A stretch of DNA of 64,000 nucleotides from assembly GCA_977006965.1 (NCBI GenBank), contig OZ345359.1, positions 310,001-374,000 on the forward strand, read 5' to 3'. The notes beneath the pieces were generated by a model, which was not told the origin of the DNA, searched no databases, and worked only from the letters and a program-made list of their open reading frames with translations. Origin of the DNA: Phymatolithon calcareum. Its lineage: Eukaryota; Rhodophyta; Florideophyceae; Hapalidiales. A program made the position numbers and the translations under genes. Numbering within the stretch: position 1 is the stretch's first letter; every line of letters starts with the position of its first letter. Shown piece by piece: positions 8,274 to 20,916 of the stretch.

Positions 8274-11200
8274 TGTTCACACCAGAGGATAGTAGAAAGG
8301 GGACATCATCTGATTATTTGTATGAAAAAATATCATACGGCATGGATTGGTGTAAAGAAAAATATTACAACATGGCTGGTCAATATCATTCGCAGCCTCG
8401 ATGCTGTTGTGCTCCGAAAATTGAGTTTTAAGTCCTTAAAGAGGTTTTTGTCTCTCAGGTAGAGGACGAAACGGTGGACAAACTAGAAGTCCGATTCTGA
8501 AGTAAAAAACTGGACAGGAATAGCGATCTTTTTTCTGGGGCCTAGTCAATTTTTGTTGAAGAAAAAAAGCAGATAAGCTACCACAACCAGAATTGTACCT
8601 GGCTCCAACGGCTCATTTCCGAGCTGTTTTCGCAGGTTAAAATAGGACTAAGCACCAAAAAAGTAAGAGAAAAATATCCCAAAGATGTTCAATTCTAATA
8701 AGAGATACACAGAACGAGCACTTACTCCAAGGTGAATGCTGCTTGTACAAAAAGGGCCTAATGAATATTAGACATGGTCACTGCACTCAGTTCTAATCGA
8801 AGGATCTGCTCGGCAGCCCGCCAGTCCTCGCGCGGGTTAGACGGCCACCAAAGAGATTTACAGTGCGTTAAAATCTTTTTACACGTGTCTGCACGAATGT
8901 GTGATGCTTCCGTGCACTGCGCAGAGTAAATTTTCGAATTTCATGAAAGTCTGTCTCTCTCGTTCAAAATCACGCTCAGCAGCAGCAATCTCTCCGCCCA
9001 ACGAAAGGTTTCCCATCCTTTACTTCAACTTTTTGAGTCGCATCCCCCATCATCACGCTGTTCTTGTTGAGCAGCATTCTTGTGGAAGCGTCATCCAGTG
9101 CTAATTTTTCTTCCACAAAAACTGCAGCAAGGAAAAACCGGAAAATCCGGAACCTGACGTTCCTGGCGCTGTGGAAACAAATGAAGAACTTGGCTAATTT
9201 ACACGGCAGTGCATCACGTACGGTACCTGTGCACTGCAGAACAGCCATGAATTGTGCAACGATTCTAATGTCACGAAACGAAACGACTTGACGTGCAACA
9301 CTGACTGTGCACGTGCATCTCTGATTGGTTCTTCTGAAACAAGGCCTTTTTTGGAGATTCTGAGTACCTCGATCTTCAAAATGAGAGCTAACCGGAGAGA
9401 TTTGGGAACACAAAATTGGCTACTGAACATAGAAAAATCCTCAACGCAGAACGGGATGATTTCATTGTTTGTTAAGCATGCATCTCATGATGGCCTCGCT
9501 TTTGGCTAACCCATCGCGCGCAGGGTTCTTGCTCCGGATGTGCGCGGCGATGGTATTTTTTAGTTGCAAGGATCAAGTATCCATGTGGGATAGGCGAGAA
9601 GATTTGCTTTGTACAGCCGTCGCACCCACAGTGTGTCAGAGTTTCAAATGGCGTTGTAGGATAGCGACACGAGGGTGTCGGTGACACTTGCGGAGCCAGT
9701 CCCCAAGACAGGTCGGTAGCGTGGCAGAGCGTTCGGAAAGTGCCCTGGGGATAATGGTTAGCTTCGCCGAGATCAGCAGTCTTGTAGCGACAATGGTACA
9801 GTTAATGTACGGAGATGTGGAGTCGTGCAGTGATAATGGCACGGGTAATGTGCCGGAGTTGGTACGTTAGAGCAACTGCTGGTCGCGCTCGAATCCCATG
9901 TATTCACCACGCTTCGAAGCTTCGTTGACAGCTCTCGCCGTTCTGTTAACAGCATCACGTGTATGATGGCACTTGTCGCATATAGCCCCTGTCCCTGTCT
10001 CCCCACGACAATGAATATGCTGCGCGGTACTGCCTGCCAACAAGACATCAGTTCCAGCCGCTTTCCGAATAATTTCGACAATTATACTTCTTCTTTATTC
10101 AGTTAGTGGTACGCGTGCACAAGTAGAGTAGCTTGTACAAGACATAGTTGTCGGTTACAATACTTGCAGTTGCAGAAAACGGGCAGTAAATGCACCCCTC
10201 GTAGCCCTTAAGATCCTCTGTAGATAGTGCCACATGCAGACCTAAATCAACAGCTTCGTGAATCTCAATGGAAGCACGATTCTCGCAGACAAGATATGGT
10301 GCAAGCTGAGATCCAGAAATCGCTCTAGAAAACCAATTGGGACTTGAGAACATCTCCTTCAAGCGAAATGCTCATTTCTATTTGGGAAATGATATCTCAA
10401 ATGCAATGATGGTGCTTTGGACCAATCTTCGAGAAAATGATGTAACCCTGTCTTTCCCACTGAAGAGAAACTGCAGTTTTAAATTTTTCCGGCTCCTACA
10501 GGCCAATCTTCCTGTAGTGTTTGCATGTGAACAGTTCCACGATGCGTTCCTCTCATTTTTCGCTCCATTATCTTTCCATCACAGTAAAAGACATCGTCAT
10601 TTCTTGAATATTGTATTTTCAAAGATTTAGAGTATCCTGTTCATGCACGAAAGCTCTTGATCCCAATGAAAATACTTCAAAACTTCGATTGGATCGAACA
10701 GAAACAATTCCAGAAAGATCGGATGTCATTGGGGAGGAAAAGTGAACGTCTTGTCAGGATGATAACCACGTGAAAAGGATCCACCCCCATGGACAATGGA
10801 GGATTGGACGTATTGTGGAGATGTCAAATCCTTTGAAGAGAAAACCTACCATTGCATTGCAAAGTCGTTCATTGGGCCTTGGCTTCATTCTTCGATTCAC
10901 AATTGGGCTGGTTTCTCTTCCCAGACCTGGCTTGTTGTGTTGTAGTGCCCATTACGATTGTTTTCGAAAATAGACAGAATTTTGCAGAACTCTGGCGTAG
11001 TACGTAGAGATCGTCCGTAATTTCTGCTTAAGGTTCCACCAATGAGCCGGAGCACGATGTGCCGCGTGAGTGCACATCACGTTAGAGCAGTGCATTGTAT
11101 CCATGTGGAACTTGCACTGTATGACAGCGATCACAGCTAATGTCATTCGAAGGACCCAACACATGAGGTCTCTTAGGTTCTTATGCAGCTAATATAGGTC

Positions 11201-11313
11201 CTGTGGAAAACTATGTTGCATTGCGAGATTCGACCAAAAACTACATACACTGGCCTGTATTGCCTTTATGATAATCAGATGATATCCCCTTTTCACTATC
11301 ACCTGGTTGAATC
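8274..11313. mobile_element. Unclassified DNA transposon with terminal inverted repeats
   Basis: The left end near 8274-8317 and the right end near 11269-11313 are imperfect inverted repeats: CCAG-rich outer part, then GATAGT, then AAAGGGG, then ATCATCTGATTAT. A reversed, shortened relative lies at 44806-46315 and shares the left terminal sequence and internal blocks. I could not define the outermost base or a target duplication, because the two copies also share a few bases outside the obvious repeat. Protein-coding traces inside are on the minus strand (9870-10362) and are decayed. Confidence 0.6.
9870..10362 (-). pseudogene. Remnant coding region inside the TIR element
   Basis: The first piece (10362 to 10099, ATG-led, 87 codons) contains a Cys pair, YEGCIYCPF. 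It is followed in another frame (about 10085 to 9870) by a peptide with HIHCRGETGTGAICDKCHH and a charged helix ending ERDQQLL. Together these look like a zinc-binding region of a transposon protein, interrupted by a stop or a small intron around 10085-10100. I cannot name the family. Part of the second peptide may persist in the reversed copy near 44.8 kb. Confidence 0.35.
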
Positions 11314-11397
11314 ATCACGGGGTCGATAAGGCGCCAGCACCAAATTCCATATAGATTGGCATATTAAAAAAGAAGAATTAGGAACATTATAATATCA

Positions 11398-11679
11398 ATG
11401 TATATTGCCATACGGATTCCACCGGGATTTTGCGAGATGACCAATCAAGATCTCGGGGTGGAACGGATGCTTGCAAAGTCAGTTAGACCCGTACGGGACA
11501 GGATTTGGGCCGCTGTACATCATCGGGCCACCCCAGGCCTTCAGGCAGCTCTGAATAAAGAGAATCAAAGGAACGCTATTGGCAAGCAGTTTGAGCTTTC
11601 TGGAAGAGCGATTCGAAAAATTTTCCTGAATAAGGAGCAAAACAGGACCCATGATTTCGAGATCCGATTGGTAGTTTAA
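11398..11679 (+). CDS. Small hypothetical protein
   Basis: ATG-led frame of 93 codons directly outside the right end of the TIR element. The second half is basic and helical in appearance (ALNKENQRNAIGKQFELSGR). No family is recognised and there is no copy elsewhere in the window, so the support is the open frame only. Confidence 0.2.
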   Translation: MYIAIRIPPGFCEMTNQDLGVERMLAKSVRPVRDRIWAAVHHRATPGLQAALNKENQRNAIGKQFELSGRAIRKIFLNKEQNRTHDFEIRLVV

Positions 11680-12984
11680 ATTCAGCTGCAACAGACGGGA
11701 AACGTCATCGTCGTGATTTGCCTACATCCTACGCTTGCTGTACTGTGCGTGCATCTTACTCTTGCTGTCAAGCTCCGTCTGCAATGGTGCTGAATCCTCT
11801 TGTAGACGATGTACACGCGATGATTGCGGCAAACCCATGAACGGCACAGTGGCAAGCGCGATTCCCGCCTTGATATGCATACCAATGATCTCGAATGCCC
11901 TCGACAACTCCGCCGGAGATGATCATATGTCACCTAAGCAGTATACCTACATTTCTAAACACTCTGTGCTCTCTCGTTTCTCGTCCCGATAAGCCCCGTA
12001 TGGCAATCGAGCCCAAATCCCTAAGATATGCGCAGCTTCAGCTTACTGCAGTCAACGCACTCACTGTGGACGCGCCGGTAATTGGAAACAAGTTTCATTC
12101 GCAGTCATGGTCGCACAAATCGATAAGTGCTTCCGATCTTGTTTATACATCTTTACTTTGCGCATGGTGGCCTGCTAGAGTAAGCCTCCTTTAGATACAC
12201 CATTCTATACATCACGCCACGAAACTGGCGATACGTCGTCGTCGTCAATACGCCTAAAAGTACACAGTTCCCCATTCAAAAGTTCACTATCGTAGAAGAA
12301 TGCTCCATAAATGCTGTCTGTTTTTGGCCGCTTCACAGTCATCTACCCGACTTCGCAGACCCTCAACATTTTGTCATCCACACCGCCGCCGACATACAGC
12401 GCTGTATGCCCTCGGTCGCACTCACTGTTGAAAGGCACACGATCCGTTTCTAAGGCGGGACGACTACCACACCGTCATCCATATCGCATAGAATCACATG
12501 ATTTCTGGCTGCACAGCGTGAAGGACGCATCCTTCTAAGTTTCGAAGGACAAATTTGAGGTCGATATCTGTATGATCGGCACCAGCTGTTCTGTTTGACT
12601 CCCTTAAATCACATTTTCTGTTACATCATACCAGATCTCGCATTCTTGATCTGATGAATCAGAAATGTCGTGAGTACAGCGCCAGCGTCTCGAGCTATCT
12701 CGAAGATCCATTCGTGAAGAGCCCACAAGCGTTCGTGATGGAGCTGGAAAACGGCTTTAGATAGTAAAAATTGTACTGTACTGCGTTCTCACTCATTTCT
12801 GGCGTGGTTCTGCGCTTTCCTTGTTCTGCGCTCGTTTCAATTCTTATCAATCCCTCAAATGAATCGGATGCATGTTTGGGAACAATAGAGCTCAAGCGCA
12901 TAACGGAGAGTTCGGAAAAGAGGCCTTATACATTGCAAAACAAATCTCGACTCGAAGAAAAGCACAGCAGAAGACCATGAGAGC

Positions 12985-13188
12985 ATGGACATCATGGGCA
13001 CCTTTCTGGAAGCGAAAGAGCCACACGAACTTTTCGACCTCTACGGCTTGGTCACGGCGACCGCAGATATGAAAGATTCACGTTTCTATTGGGCGGCCGT
13101 GGAGACCGACAAAGAGGGGTTATTTCTGCGCGAGAGTCAAATTCGATACGGCTTTGTGGAGGGATACATGCAGAACGTATTGTTTTGA
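12985..13188 (+). CDS. Small hypothetical protein
   Basis: ATG-led frame of 67 codons with a natural-looking acidic and aromatic composition (EPHELFDLYGLVTATADM, RFYWAAVETDKEG). It is followed at 160 bp on the same strand by another unrecognised frame (13423-13851). The two could be exons or pieces of one decayed gene, but I see no convincing splice pair between them. Confidence 0.3.
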   Translation: MDIMGTFLEAKEPHELFDLYGLVTATADMKDSRFYWAAVETDKEGLFLRESQIRYGFVEGYMQNVLF

Positions 13189-13422
13189 ATCTTCAAAGAA
13201 TATATAAAGAAGTTGAGACGCCACTTTGAACTAAACCGCACTAAGAACGACATGTTGTACCATGTTTTGCCAAAAACTTGTGGCTATACGGTTGTTTTTC
13301 GCACTCTAAGTGGTCTTCTGGGCAGCTTTTGAAACTCCAACCCAGAAGGATTGCCGAAGAGCTTCGTCATATCTTACGGAGATGGGCCTGCTGGCACGCA
13401 CCTACTACGAGTTCTTGGATCC

Positions 13423-13851
13423 ATGGCATTTGATGTGAGCGAAAAATACAGCGACATACTTCTTATTGGACAGAGCTCCGATTGTCGAATTCTATCTGAT
13501 GTAAGAATAGCTTGCGAAGGATGGACGATGCAAGAATCAGATCAGAAGTTTCCGCTGACTGTTCGCGACAAGAAGAACCGCGAGAAGTTCAGAGTGTACA
13601 CTCTGCCTACCTCGCATAGGGCCACGCCCACTCCAAGCTCCCGGCGCCTGGAGTGTACCGGATTTTACGTCTCGTGGCGTCCAAAGAAATCAGAGGTGAT
13701 CGAGAGGGTAGGAAGCGTGGAAATTAACTTTCCGATAGTCGGCTATATGGACCTTGACGTAAGCAGAAACTTACATGGAATCATGAACAAGTCGATCATC
13801 GCTGCGTCTTGTCCGCCTTCGCTTTACAGGACCTCCTTGCCCTCGTCGTGA
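13423..13851 (+). CDS. Hypothetical protein
   Basis: The first ATG in the frame is at 13423, giving 142 codons. The frame is open upstream to 13351, so the gene may be 5'-truncated or continue from an earlier exon. The composition is protein-like (SEKYSDILLIGQSSDCRI, then CTGFYVSWRPKKSEVIERV). I do not recognise the family. On the same strand and just upstream is the 67-codon frame at 12985. Confidence 0.35.
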   Translation: MAFDVSEKYSDILLIGQSSDCRILSDVRIACEGWTMQESDQKFPLTVRDKKNREKFRVYTLPTSHRATPTPSSRRLECTGFYVSWRPKKSEVIERVGSVEINFPIVGYMDLDVSRNLHGIMNKSIIAASCPPSLYRTSLPSS

Positions 13852-14370
13852 CTGGCGGCTGGTTCATAAGAGTGCGAGATATGAAACATATAGCAGGTAG
13901 CGGCTATCTTCACATTGTCGAGTGGACCACCGAATGCCCAACTGAAATTGTCACGAATGCATTTGGCGTACGCAGTAAAAATTGATGGTCATGTAGTTTT
14001 AGTAAAATGGTTCGTGTTGCTTAGTCTTGAATTGTTGTCCCAGGAGTGAATGTGGTCTAAAACTGCTAAGCATTGGAGATGTGTCACAAACAATTGCTAG
14101 GTAGAACTGCGCCATGCTTTCTAAAAGGTTAGGTAAGATATTGCGAGATGGGTGTTTCGCACTGGATCCACATCGTCAAAATGGCAGAGCAGGCATCTTT
14201 TCCACCCTTTCTGTGAATGAAATTCTTAGCTGGGAGGCGTAACAACTTGAATAGTATGTGCCTATTCCCCGTTGCGCCGCGGAAGAAAACAACAAGGCGT
14301 CGAATCCATGGTGGAGTTAACGGAACGAATCGCATAGGGCCACTGACACGGCGAAGGGGAAGGGCGTGGG

Positions 14371-14601
14371 CTAAGGGATCGCTAAAAAGTCTGCATATAC
14401 GGTAGAGAGCGTTTTTTCATGTAATTTCTGAATAATTCCCATCATTTTTCTCTCGAAATGCAAGAAATCTGCAGCAGTATTTGCGCCTGAGTTGATGATG
14501 CTGTCTTCTTGTACGAAAGGGAACCATGGTGGTAGCTCATAAACAGGCAATGTCATTTGAGGGTCATTTGCTGAAGAATATGGCAGTCGCGAATCTGCCA
14601 A
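14371..14601 (-). CDS. Short hypothetical frame downstream of 14769-15308
   Basis: 76 open codons without an ATG at the 5' end; the first Met is 15 codons in. The peptide is protein-like (ELPPWFPFVQEDSIINSG, HFERKMMGIIQKLHEKT). Same strand as the frame at 14769-15308 and possibly once continuous with it. Weak support. Confidence 0.25.
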   Translation of the reverse strand: MADSRLPYSSANDPQMTLPVYELPPWFPFVQEDSIINSGANTAADFLHFERKMMGIIQKLHEKTLSTVYADFLAIP

Positions 14602-14768
14602 TGCAGTGGATTATGTGATTTTATTTGTAAAGGACCGCAATCTTGGACGTATACCGAAATTTTTCGAAGTTCGGTCAGCTATCTTTACAGCATCCGCCAG
14701 AGTAGCAAGGGCGCAAGCACGTAGCGTCGGTTTCGAATATAGCGGAACCATAACATGCTTTCCTCTAA

Positions 14769-15308
14769 TCAGTTCGTGACACTCGCCAGCCGGTGGCAGT
14801 GATTGATGAGAATGTGTAATTGGGTTGGATCGGGAAAGACGTCCTGAAGTTTCCTCGCAGTTTCTTGCAAATTGTAGAGAAGAAGGCGGCCCTGAGTACT
14901 TTCACCCACGATTTTTGACGCAAGCTGTAGAACAGCAATTTCCATTCTTGCATCTTCACTGGTTGTCTGCCAGAGCACGGCTGTTTCTCTCTGCAAGAAG
15001 CACGTGAAAGCGCTGTGGCGTGGTTGATTTTGCGGGAGATTGGCGTAACAATGAGGCCGAAAGGATCCGTCGGGTTGCTGCGCGGATGGGTAGCGCGTTT
15101 CATTAAGCTGTCCGGAAACATTACCAGCAATTGGATCGAATACTTGTAAAGGTGGAGATCGCGCATAAACCAATGGGCGCGCGTTACTCCGGAGAGGATC
15201 AGGAGCGGAGGAACCAGTGGATTGAGTGAGTGGTGCATGGACTGATTCTGCAGCTATAGGTGGTGCAGTGATTTCTTCCGGTGTTGCGCTGGTTCCATTC
15301 GAGTTCAT
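14769..15308 (-). CDS. Hypothetical protein, Pro/Ser-rich N-terminus and helical C-terminus
   Basis: ATG-led frame of 179 codons. The first 100 residues are rich in Ser, Pro, Ala and Thr. The last 70 look helical (ARMEIAVLQLASKIVG, LLLYNLQETARKLQDV). It lies on the same strand as, and about 600 bp downstream of, the KDZ transposase remnant at 15893-18690, so it may be an accessory gene of that element. A further minus-strand frame at 14371-14601 follows. No family is recognised and no copy is present elsewhere in the window. Confidence 0.45.
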   Translation of the reverse strand: MNSNGTSATPEEITAPPIAAESVHAPLTQSTGSSAPDPLRSNARPLVYARSPPLQVFDPIAGNVSGQLNETRYPSAQQPDGSFRPHCYANLPQNQPRHSAFTCFLQRETAVLWQTTSEDARMEIAVLQLASKIVGESTQGRLLLYNLQETARKLQDVFPDPTQLHILINHCHRLASVTN

Positions 15309-15892
15309 GGTGCATAGCACTTCCAAAGCTTCGAGAGGCTGCGTGTCGGGCTTGCAAGCGATTCATAGACTGCCATGAAAGGCTGTTGACGCCGAATATG
15401 ATTGTGCCCTTCGAAATTTCTAAAACAGCAATTCTTTATATACTTTTATACTCTTTCTGGACAAGGCGAAAATTTGCCAGCTCATCTTTAATTGCGTTGA
15501 ACATTTGCACCTACTGAAAGTCTCAGAACTATGTTCCGAAGACCTTCCAGGTGAAGTTACTCCTTCGGCAAGGTCTTGTGATCGAATGAATAGGCAAACA
15601 AACCTCTCCCTAATCTGCATGTTTTAATGTAGAAATAACTTCGGTTCTTGCAAGTCCGCTGGCATGTCTCAATTGTAAATCAAAATCTGTCTCATGACAC
15701 TAGATACAAAGTGACAGTTCAGGACGCAATGCATATGCATAACACGTGCAACTATTTCATTGTTTGTGGCAAACCGACTGGCAGCTGTACTTAGATGTAG
15801 ATTTCTTTCCTTCATGACACCACATTTATTCGCATCGTACTTCATAAATATCAGTAACAACTTGAAAGGTGACTATTCTCTAGCCGACAGTT

Positions 15893-18690
15893 CTAAATAC
15901 ATGATACAGCTTTCTCATCAGCATCACCGGTAGAATTGACATTATTAAATCTATTGCATGCACAAGGGAACATTTCTCGGACAAAAGACTTAAAGGCGAT
16001 GTCTTCGAAATCTCGCACTTTCTTCAATTCTCGAATTTTGCTGCGTATGTTAATGAAGATGGCACGTGCTTCAACAAAGGGCATTAGATTATCGCCTCGA
16101 AAGAACCGTAGATGAGACTTCGTGACAGACCAGAAATGGTTGACAGACTCAGCACCAGAGCTGGCGTGTAGATCAGACGAGGGGAATGAATCTGTGTTAA
16201 AATTGGACGCACAAGAATGGTATTTGTAATGAAACCTGTCGCAAAACACACGGCATGATTCGTTTACCCATGGGAATCGCAGAAATATCGACTTTGCCAT
16301 GTTACATGCATTGTCATAGTACACGACGCGGGGTAGTACTTGAAAACGAGAAAGAATTACAGATATTGCTGTACTTATTCACTCATTCTCGTCCATGACA
16401 GACACCCCGATCTGTTTGGGGTTTGTGCATGCGCGTAGTACTGGTTGCCGCGTTGTTGTATAATTTTGTGCAATGTCTGGCGTTTTCAGTTCGTGATTTT
16501 GCACCGAAGGACACCTTGGGTCGAACAACTCATCTACCGGGGAACAGTTCTCCAGTCTTACAGGCTTCAGAGATCCAATCCCCGTTCATGCCAGAGACCA
16601 TCGAGGTACCATGACCATGTGCTGCGTTGTACTCACGCAACTGTTCGCACTGACGTTCCTCCAGTGTGCTCAAGTACGCCGTGCGTACATCTTTAGAGTA
16701 CCTCAAGACATGATTCTGCACGTAATGTTATTTCCGCAATTACAATAGCCATGCTTGCAGCTGATATGATGTCGTCCAAAACTAGCATCCTTACATCATA
16801 CATCGAGTTTTTACAGACCTCACAGGACGATTCGGACACAGCTGTATCACCATCATGAGAACAAACTGAATATGCAAGCAATGCAGTTATCTGTTTTTCG
16901 CCGCCTTCTGCAGCTCTGCTGCACGGAACAGCAGCTCCGGGTATAGTTTCCACAAGAAAACAGCGCCCAAAATCGAAAGCCAAACAACGCAAATTAAATC
17001 AGAAAGATTGTGACGGAGCAGCAAATTGTCGCACCTTCTCAAGTTGTCCGTGCTTTGCCCTTTTGATGCGCTGTCATAATCAGCAGACTCCTAGAGAGGT
17101 TGAATACGAACGAAACAAAGCATGTTTGAAGTAATACGACAACAGATTGTAACGGTTGTGGAATGTTATTTCCCAAAAAAGATTTCTCCACCATCCATCT
17201 GAAACGCCCCGAAACACTTCCCATGAACACAATCGGAAACATTTCTTCTTCTTGATGGTCTAGTGCTCCCTTGAGAATGTCATCCACAAAGGCACGATGC
17301 TTAGGTCCACGCATGAAGTATTGGAGATCGGATACTTGTGCAAATGCAGGCGTGACAGCAGTACATCATTTAAACATGGGCAACTCTCCGAGGATTCCAA
17401 ATGCTGTACCGTCAATCACGAGACCATCGAAGCGCATAGCTCCACTATTGCAAATTCGTTCGCACGTTTCACAAGAGAAAAGTGACTCAACCTGTCCAGC
17501 AAAACTAAAAACGCAAGATGAGCGAAAAAAGAAGCGAATGATGAGTTTGCGTCTCGGCGATTGCAAGCTAGAGGTCTTACGATGAGGTTTTCGGCTTCAC
17601 TTTTCGATTTGGGCATGTATACCGTCATTTCGTACTCTGCACGAAAAGATGAACCAAGCCCACACACCTGATAGACCCACAAGTCGAGAAGCTCACGAGT
17701 GAAAATTAAAGTGCGACTCTGAACGAATTGTGCTTCACTCTCACCGTCAAATTCAGATATGTGATCGCAAGTCGGACATATAAGATCAACGACGGTAATC
17801 GGAACAGATCCATGTAACATGGTGTGTAAAATAACATCCCTCCTCACATATTGTCATTATTTTGTGAGCCTACAAAATCAGTTTCACACCTTCGGCACCT
17901 CACAAACCGATAGTACGCAGTATATCTTCTATTAGATATCCCGTCTTCTCTTAATTGAACACGAAGTTTCTCAATAATTTCTACCAGGGCTAAATCTTCA
18001 GGAGCGCAGGGGAAGTAGCTCCTATGCTTTTTCGAAACAAATCGCAAAATCTTCATCAGAAGTGCTCGAAGAGTCTGTCCCACCAGATTCATTTCCAGGA
18101 TCGTTCAAACGTCCACCATTAGCGAGTGTTTGTATAACTTCTCCCCGACAGTTCATCCTCATATCAGCGTCTGCGTCGGCCAAGCCAGCTAACTGTGACG
18201 TTTCGATTTCGCCTGCCGTTGCGTTAGGACGACTTTCGTGAGTCAGAGTCCCCAATTCTAAAGCATAATCAGCTGACCCAACACGTCCAGAAGCGTTAGA
18301 AGCGCGCTCAACTGGAACAGTATTCATGCGGACCCATTCGTGAGTGCAGATACCCTTTTTGGTACCTGTTCCCCAGCAAGCTAAACACTGTACCCTATGC
18401 CGGAGAGGGAGCTTGAGTCGACTCTGTCTCACGTCAGTGACAACTGGAATAAAATTTGGAACTCGCTTATGCATCTTCTTTCGTAGAAAGACAACCCACA
18501 CGCTGCAAGTATCCTCCTTTAAATTCGGCACGTGCATTTCCTCCCACTCGGAGCGATGATATACTCTGCAATCTAACGCCCAAGCAAGTAAAGACTCGTG
18601 AGACAGCCCTCTTCTATCCCGTCACAATCAGTATGTGCTCACACTGCTCATGGATATGAAACTCAAGACAGCTACAGTCTATGTCCATAG
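15893..18690 (-). pseudogene. KDZ-type (Kyakuja-Dileera-Zisupton-like) transposase, decayed
   Basis: Reading leftwards the frames give, in order: a SWIM-like CxC...CxH finger (CSCLEFHIHEQCEHILIV, near 18680-18620); a Cys cluster with CTHEW (18537-18022); a Cys-rich core (CRRCETDF; CPTCDH; CETCERIC); FDGLVIDGTAFGILG; HRAFVDDIL; TGELFPGR; then VYYDNACN and KSHLRFFRGDNLMPF, ending at 15893. The same order and the last motifs recur at 56383-57055. KDZ transposases move DNA elements of fungi, algae and animals; the DNACN segment corresponds to their conserved catalytic region. This copy is broken by frameshifts and an in-frame TGA at 17366-17368. A GT-AG intron of roughly 100 nt fits near 17580-17480, joining ENLI to VESLFSCE. 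No element ends were found. Confidence 0.65.
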
Positions 18691-18710
18691 ACGAATTTTG
18701 AATCACATAG

Positions 18711-20900
18711 ATGTTGTCCCATTCCTCGTCAGTAGAGAATCATACGTACGCCATGTCCAAATCGCTGTGCGAGCGCTTTTCTTTCGTACTCAGCAAAAAT
18801 AGAATGACACGAAAGCTTGATTTTACCGCACGACCAAAAAGAGCATACTTAGAGGCCGCCTTTTCAATGTTGTCTATAAAACGTGGTCCTTCAAATTTTA
18901 GTGAACCCCAAGAGCAAGCTGTCCTACCTTCTCAACAAGGTTACATGGAGCACTTTCTGCTGTTTCATACGCCTTCTTCGATCGACCTTGCACATCAGGA
19001 ATCCCCCTCCGGTTCCCTTGAGAAGTAGTGATGATCCGTGACTGGTGATTGTCCGTGAAGTCGTCGTGGTCGGCTGTCGCGTTGGATTAAATTTCCCTCT
19101 CCTCATAGTTCTAAAATGCCTCAAAAGGCACATCATCGATTCTGCCTATCACGCCAACGTGCAATGGAAATCCAGATATTGTCGCCACATCTTTCAGATA
19201 TAGATTTTGAAAAAGTTCCCCTACATGGCGCCGGTATTGTCATTAGATGGCGAAACTTCGGAGTCTGTATATGCGTCTATTACTGGCAGAGTGATGACGG
19301 GAGCCGAAGGCGATCGCAAATTTAGGCAGTGGACTTCACTACGCATCCGGTCGTACGCATGCGCAGAACTCATCCACTTCGGATACTGAATCGCCTGGTC
19401 AACTTCACATACGGACAGGTCTTCCATTTGCCCATTCTGTACATCAACATGAATTCGGAGGGATGGATATACCTCTTCTGATGGGTCTTGCGCTCCTCCA
19501 TGATCTTCAGCACTATTCAGGGCTTTCGAAAAGCTCGTTTTCCGTCGTAGTACAATTTTCCCCCAAGAGGAACAGGGCGGCCGCGGTGTAGAACTGTACT
19601 TGTGCCAGAGATCTTTGCAGAGGTAGAGACGACGCGGGACGGTGTGGTGAATGTAGAGGGTCGTACGAAACGATGTGGACTTTGCTACCTCGCTCTTTGG
19701 CGAGACTAATGCATGTTGAATCGCATCGGTGTACAGAAAAACGTTGTTAGCTCTCCTTCAATGAAATATTTGTATTCAGACCTGAACGGACTGAAATCTA
19801 ATCCATCAACTGTGCCCCGTTGTGCTCACCGAGTCATTATCTGCCCTCCGGACCAGCACAGATTCGCTCCCGTTGGAATTTCCACATCTCCTAAAACGCT
19901 CCAAATCGCACTGTCTCGATGCAATACCAATGGTTCTATGTTTAGTTTTATGAGTATGTTGGAATCATGATAAAATTACGATGGTTTGCATCATGCAAAC
20001 AATCGAAATTTTATCGAATAATCTATTGAGAAAACAGGGCTCTCCTCTCACCCATGGGGATGATTTAGCATGCTTCCCGAAAAAGAATTTTAGTGGAAGT
20101 TTGAGATATATTTGTCACAATTGAAGTAAAGACTTAAATATTTCTAGTTTGAAGGTTGTTCTCGAGTTTTGCTGTAAAGGTATATATTATTGATTTTTCG
20201 ACGCCAGACTAAATTCACAGAACAGTGTAGTATACAGGTGCCACAGCTGACGTAGAACACAGTTAGCAGAAATTCTAATTTTTACAAGTCTTGTCTGCGA
20301 ACTCCACTACAACGGTTGTATGAATCGCGAAGTAGCTCATCGGGACAAGAATTCCCTCTTGCACAATTTCATTGGAAAATTACAGATGCGGAATATAGGG
20401 AGGGCGATTACCTCTCTGAGACTGATCAGAAGGAGGTCACTATTTTTCTCACGGAGGCAAAGGACAAGGCACGGGGACTGGGGTCAGGTGTAGATATCGA
20501 TGAGCTTAAAGAATGTGTGAGGGACACCGATTTTCCACTGTCGTGTCGATCGATTTCGGATTTTAATCGCGCCGAAGCTGTGCATGTTCCGTGCTGTATG
20601 ACACTTGTCACATGCTGCTCACCAGTATATAACCCAGTATAGGACACGTCATTAAAGGCAGAGAAGTCGGTCCACAGGTTAAGAGACCTACGTACCACGG
20701 CGCACAACCATCGAACAACATCAAACTTCGACTCCCTCTCAACCCAAACACCCTATGTGACACAACACGGGGTCACCGAAAAGAACAAGACTTAACGCTT
20801 CGCACAGCGCATCTCCTACACCGAACGGCAACCAAACTCAACAACCTTGCCCAACACGAGGCAGTGAAACTGTCGAAATCCAAAGCCGCCACCAAGCGCA
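18711..20900. other. Interval without a supported gene
   Basis: Only short overlapping frames. The minus-strand stretch 19430-19221 (peptide with VCEVDQAIQYPKWMSSAH) and the plus-strand stretch 20316-20642 look somewhat protein-like but have no ATG start or family match. Base composition drops to AT-rich around 19970-20310. I see no repeat copies elsewhere in the window. Confidence 0.5.
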
Positions 20901-20916
20901 GGCAACACCTCACACG

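Noticed and set aside
8274-11313. An 8-bp target duplication for the TIR element
   Set aside because: No equal bases were found next to any reasonable choice of element end.
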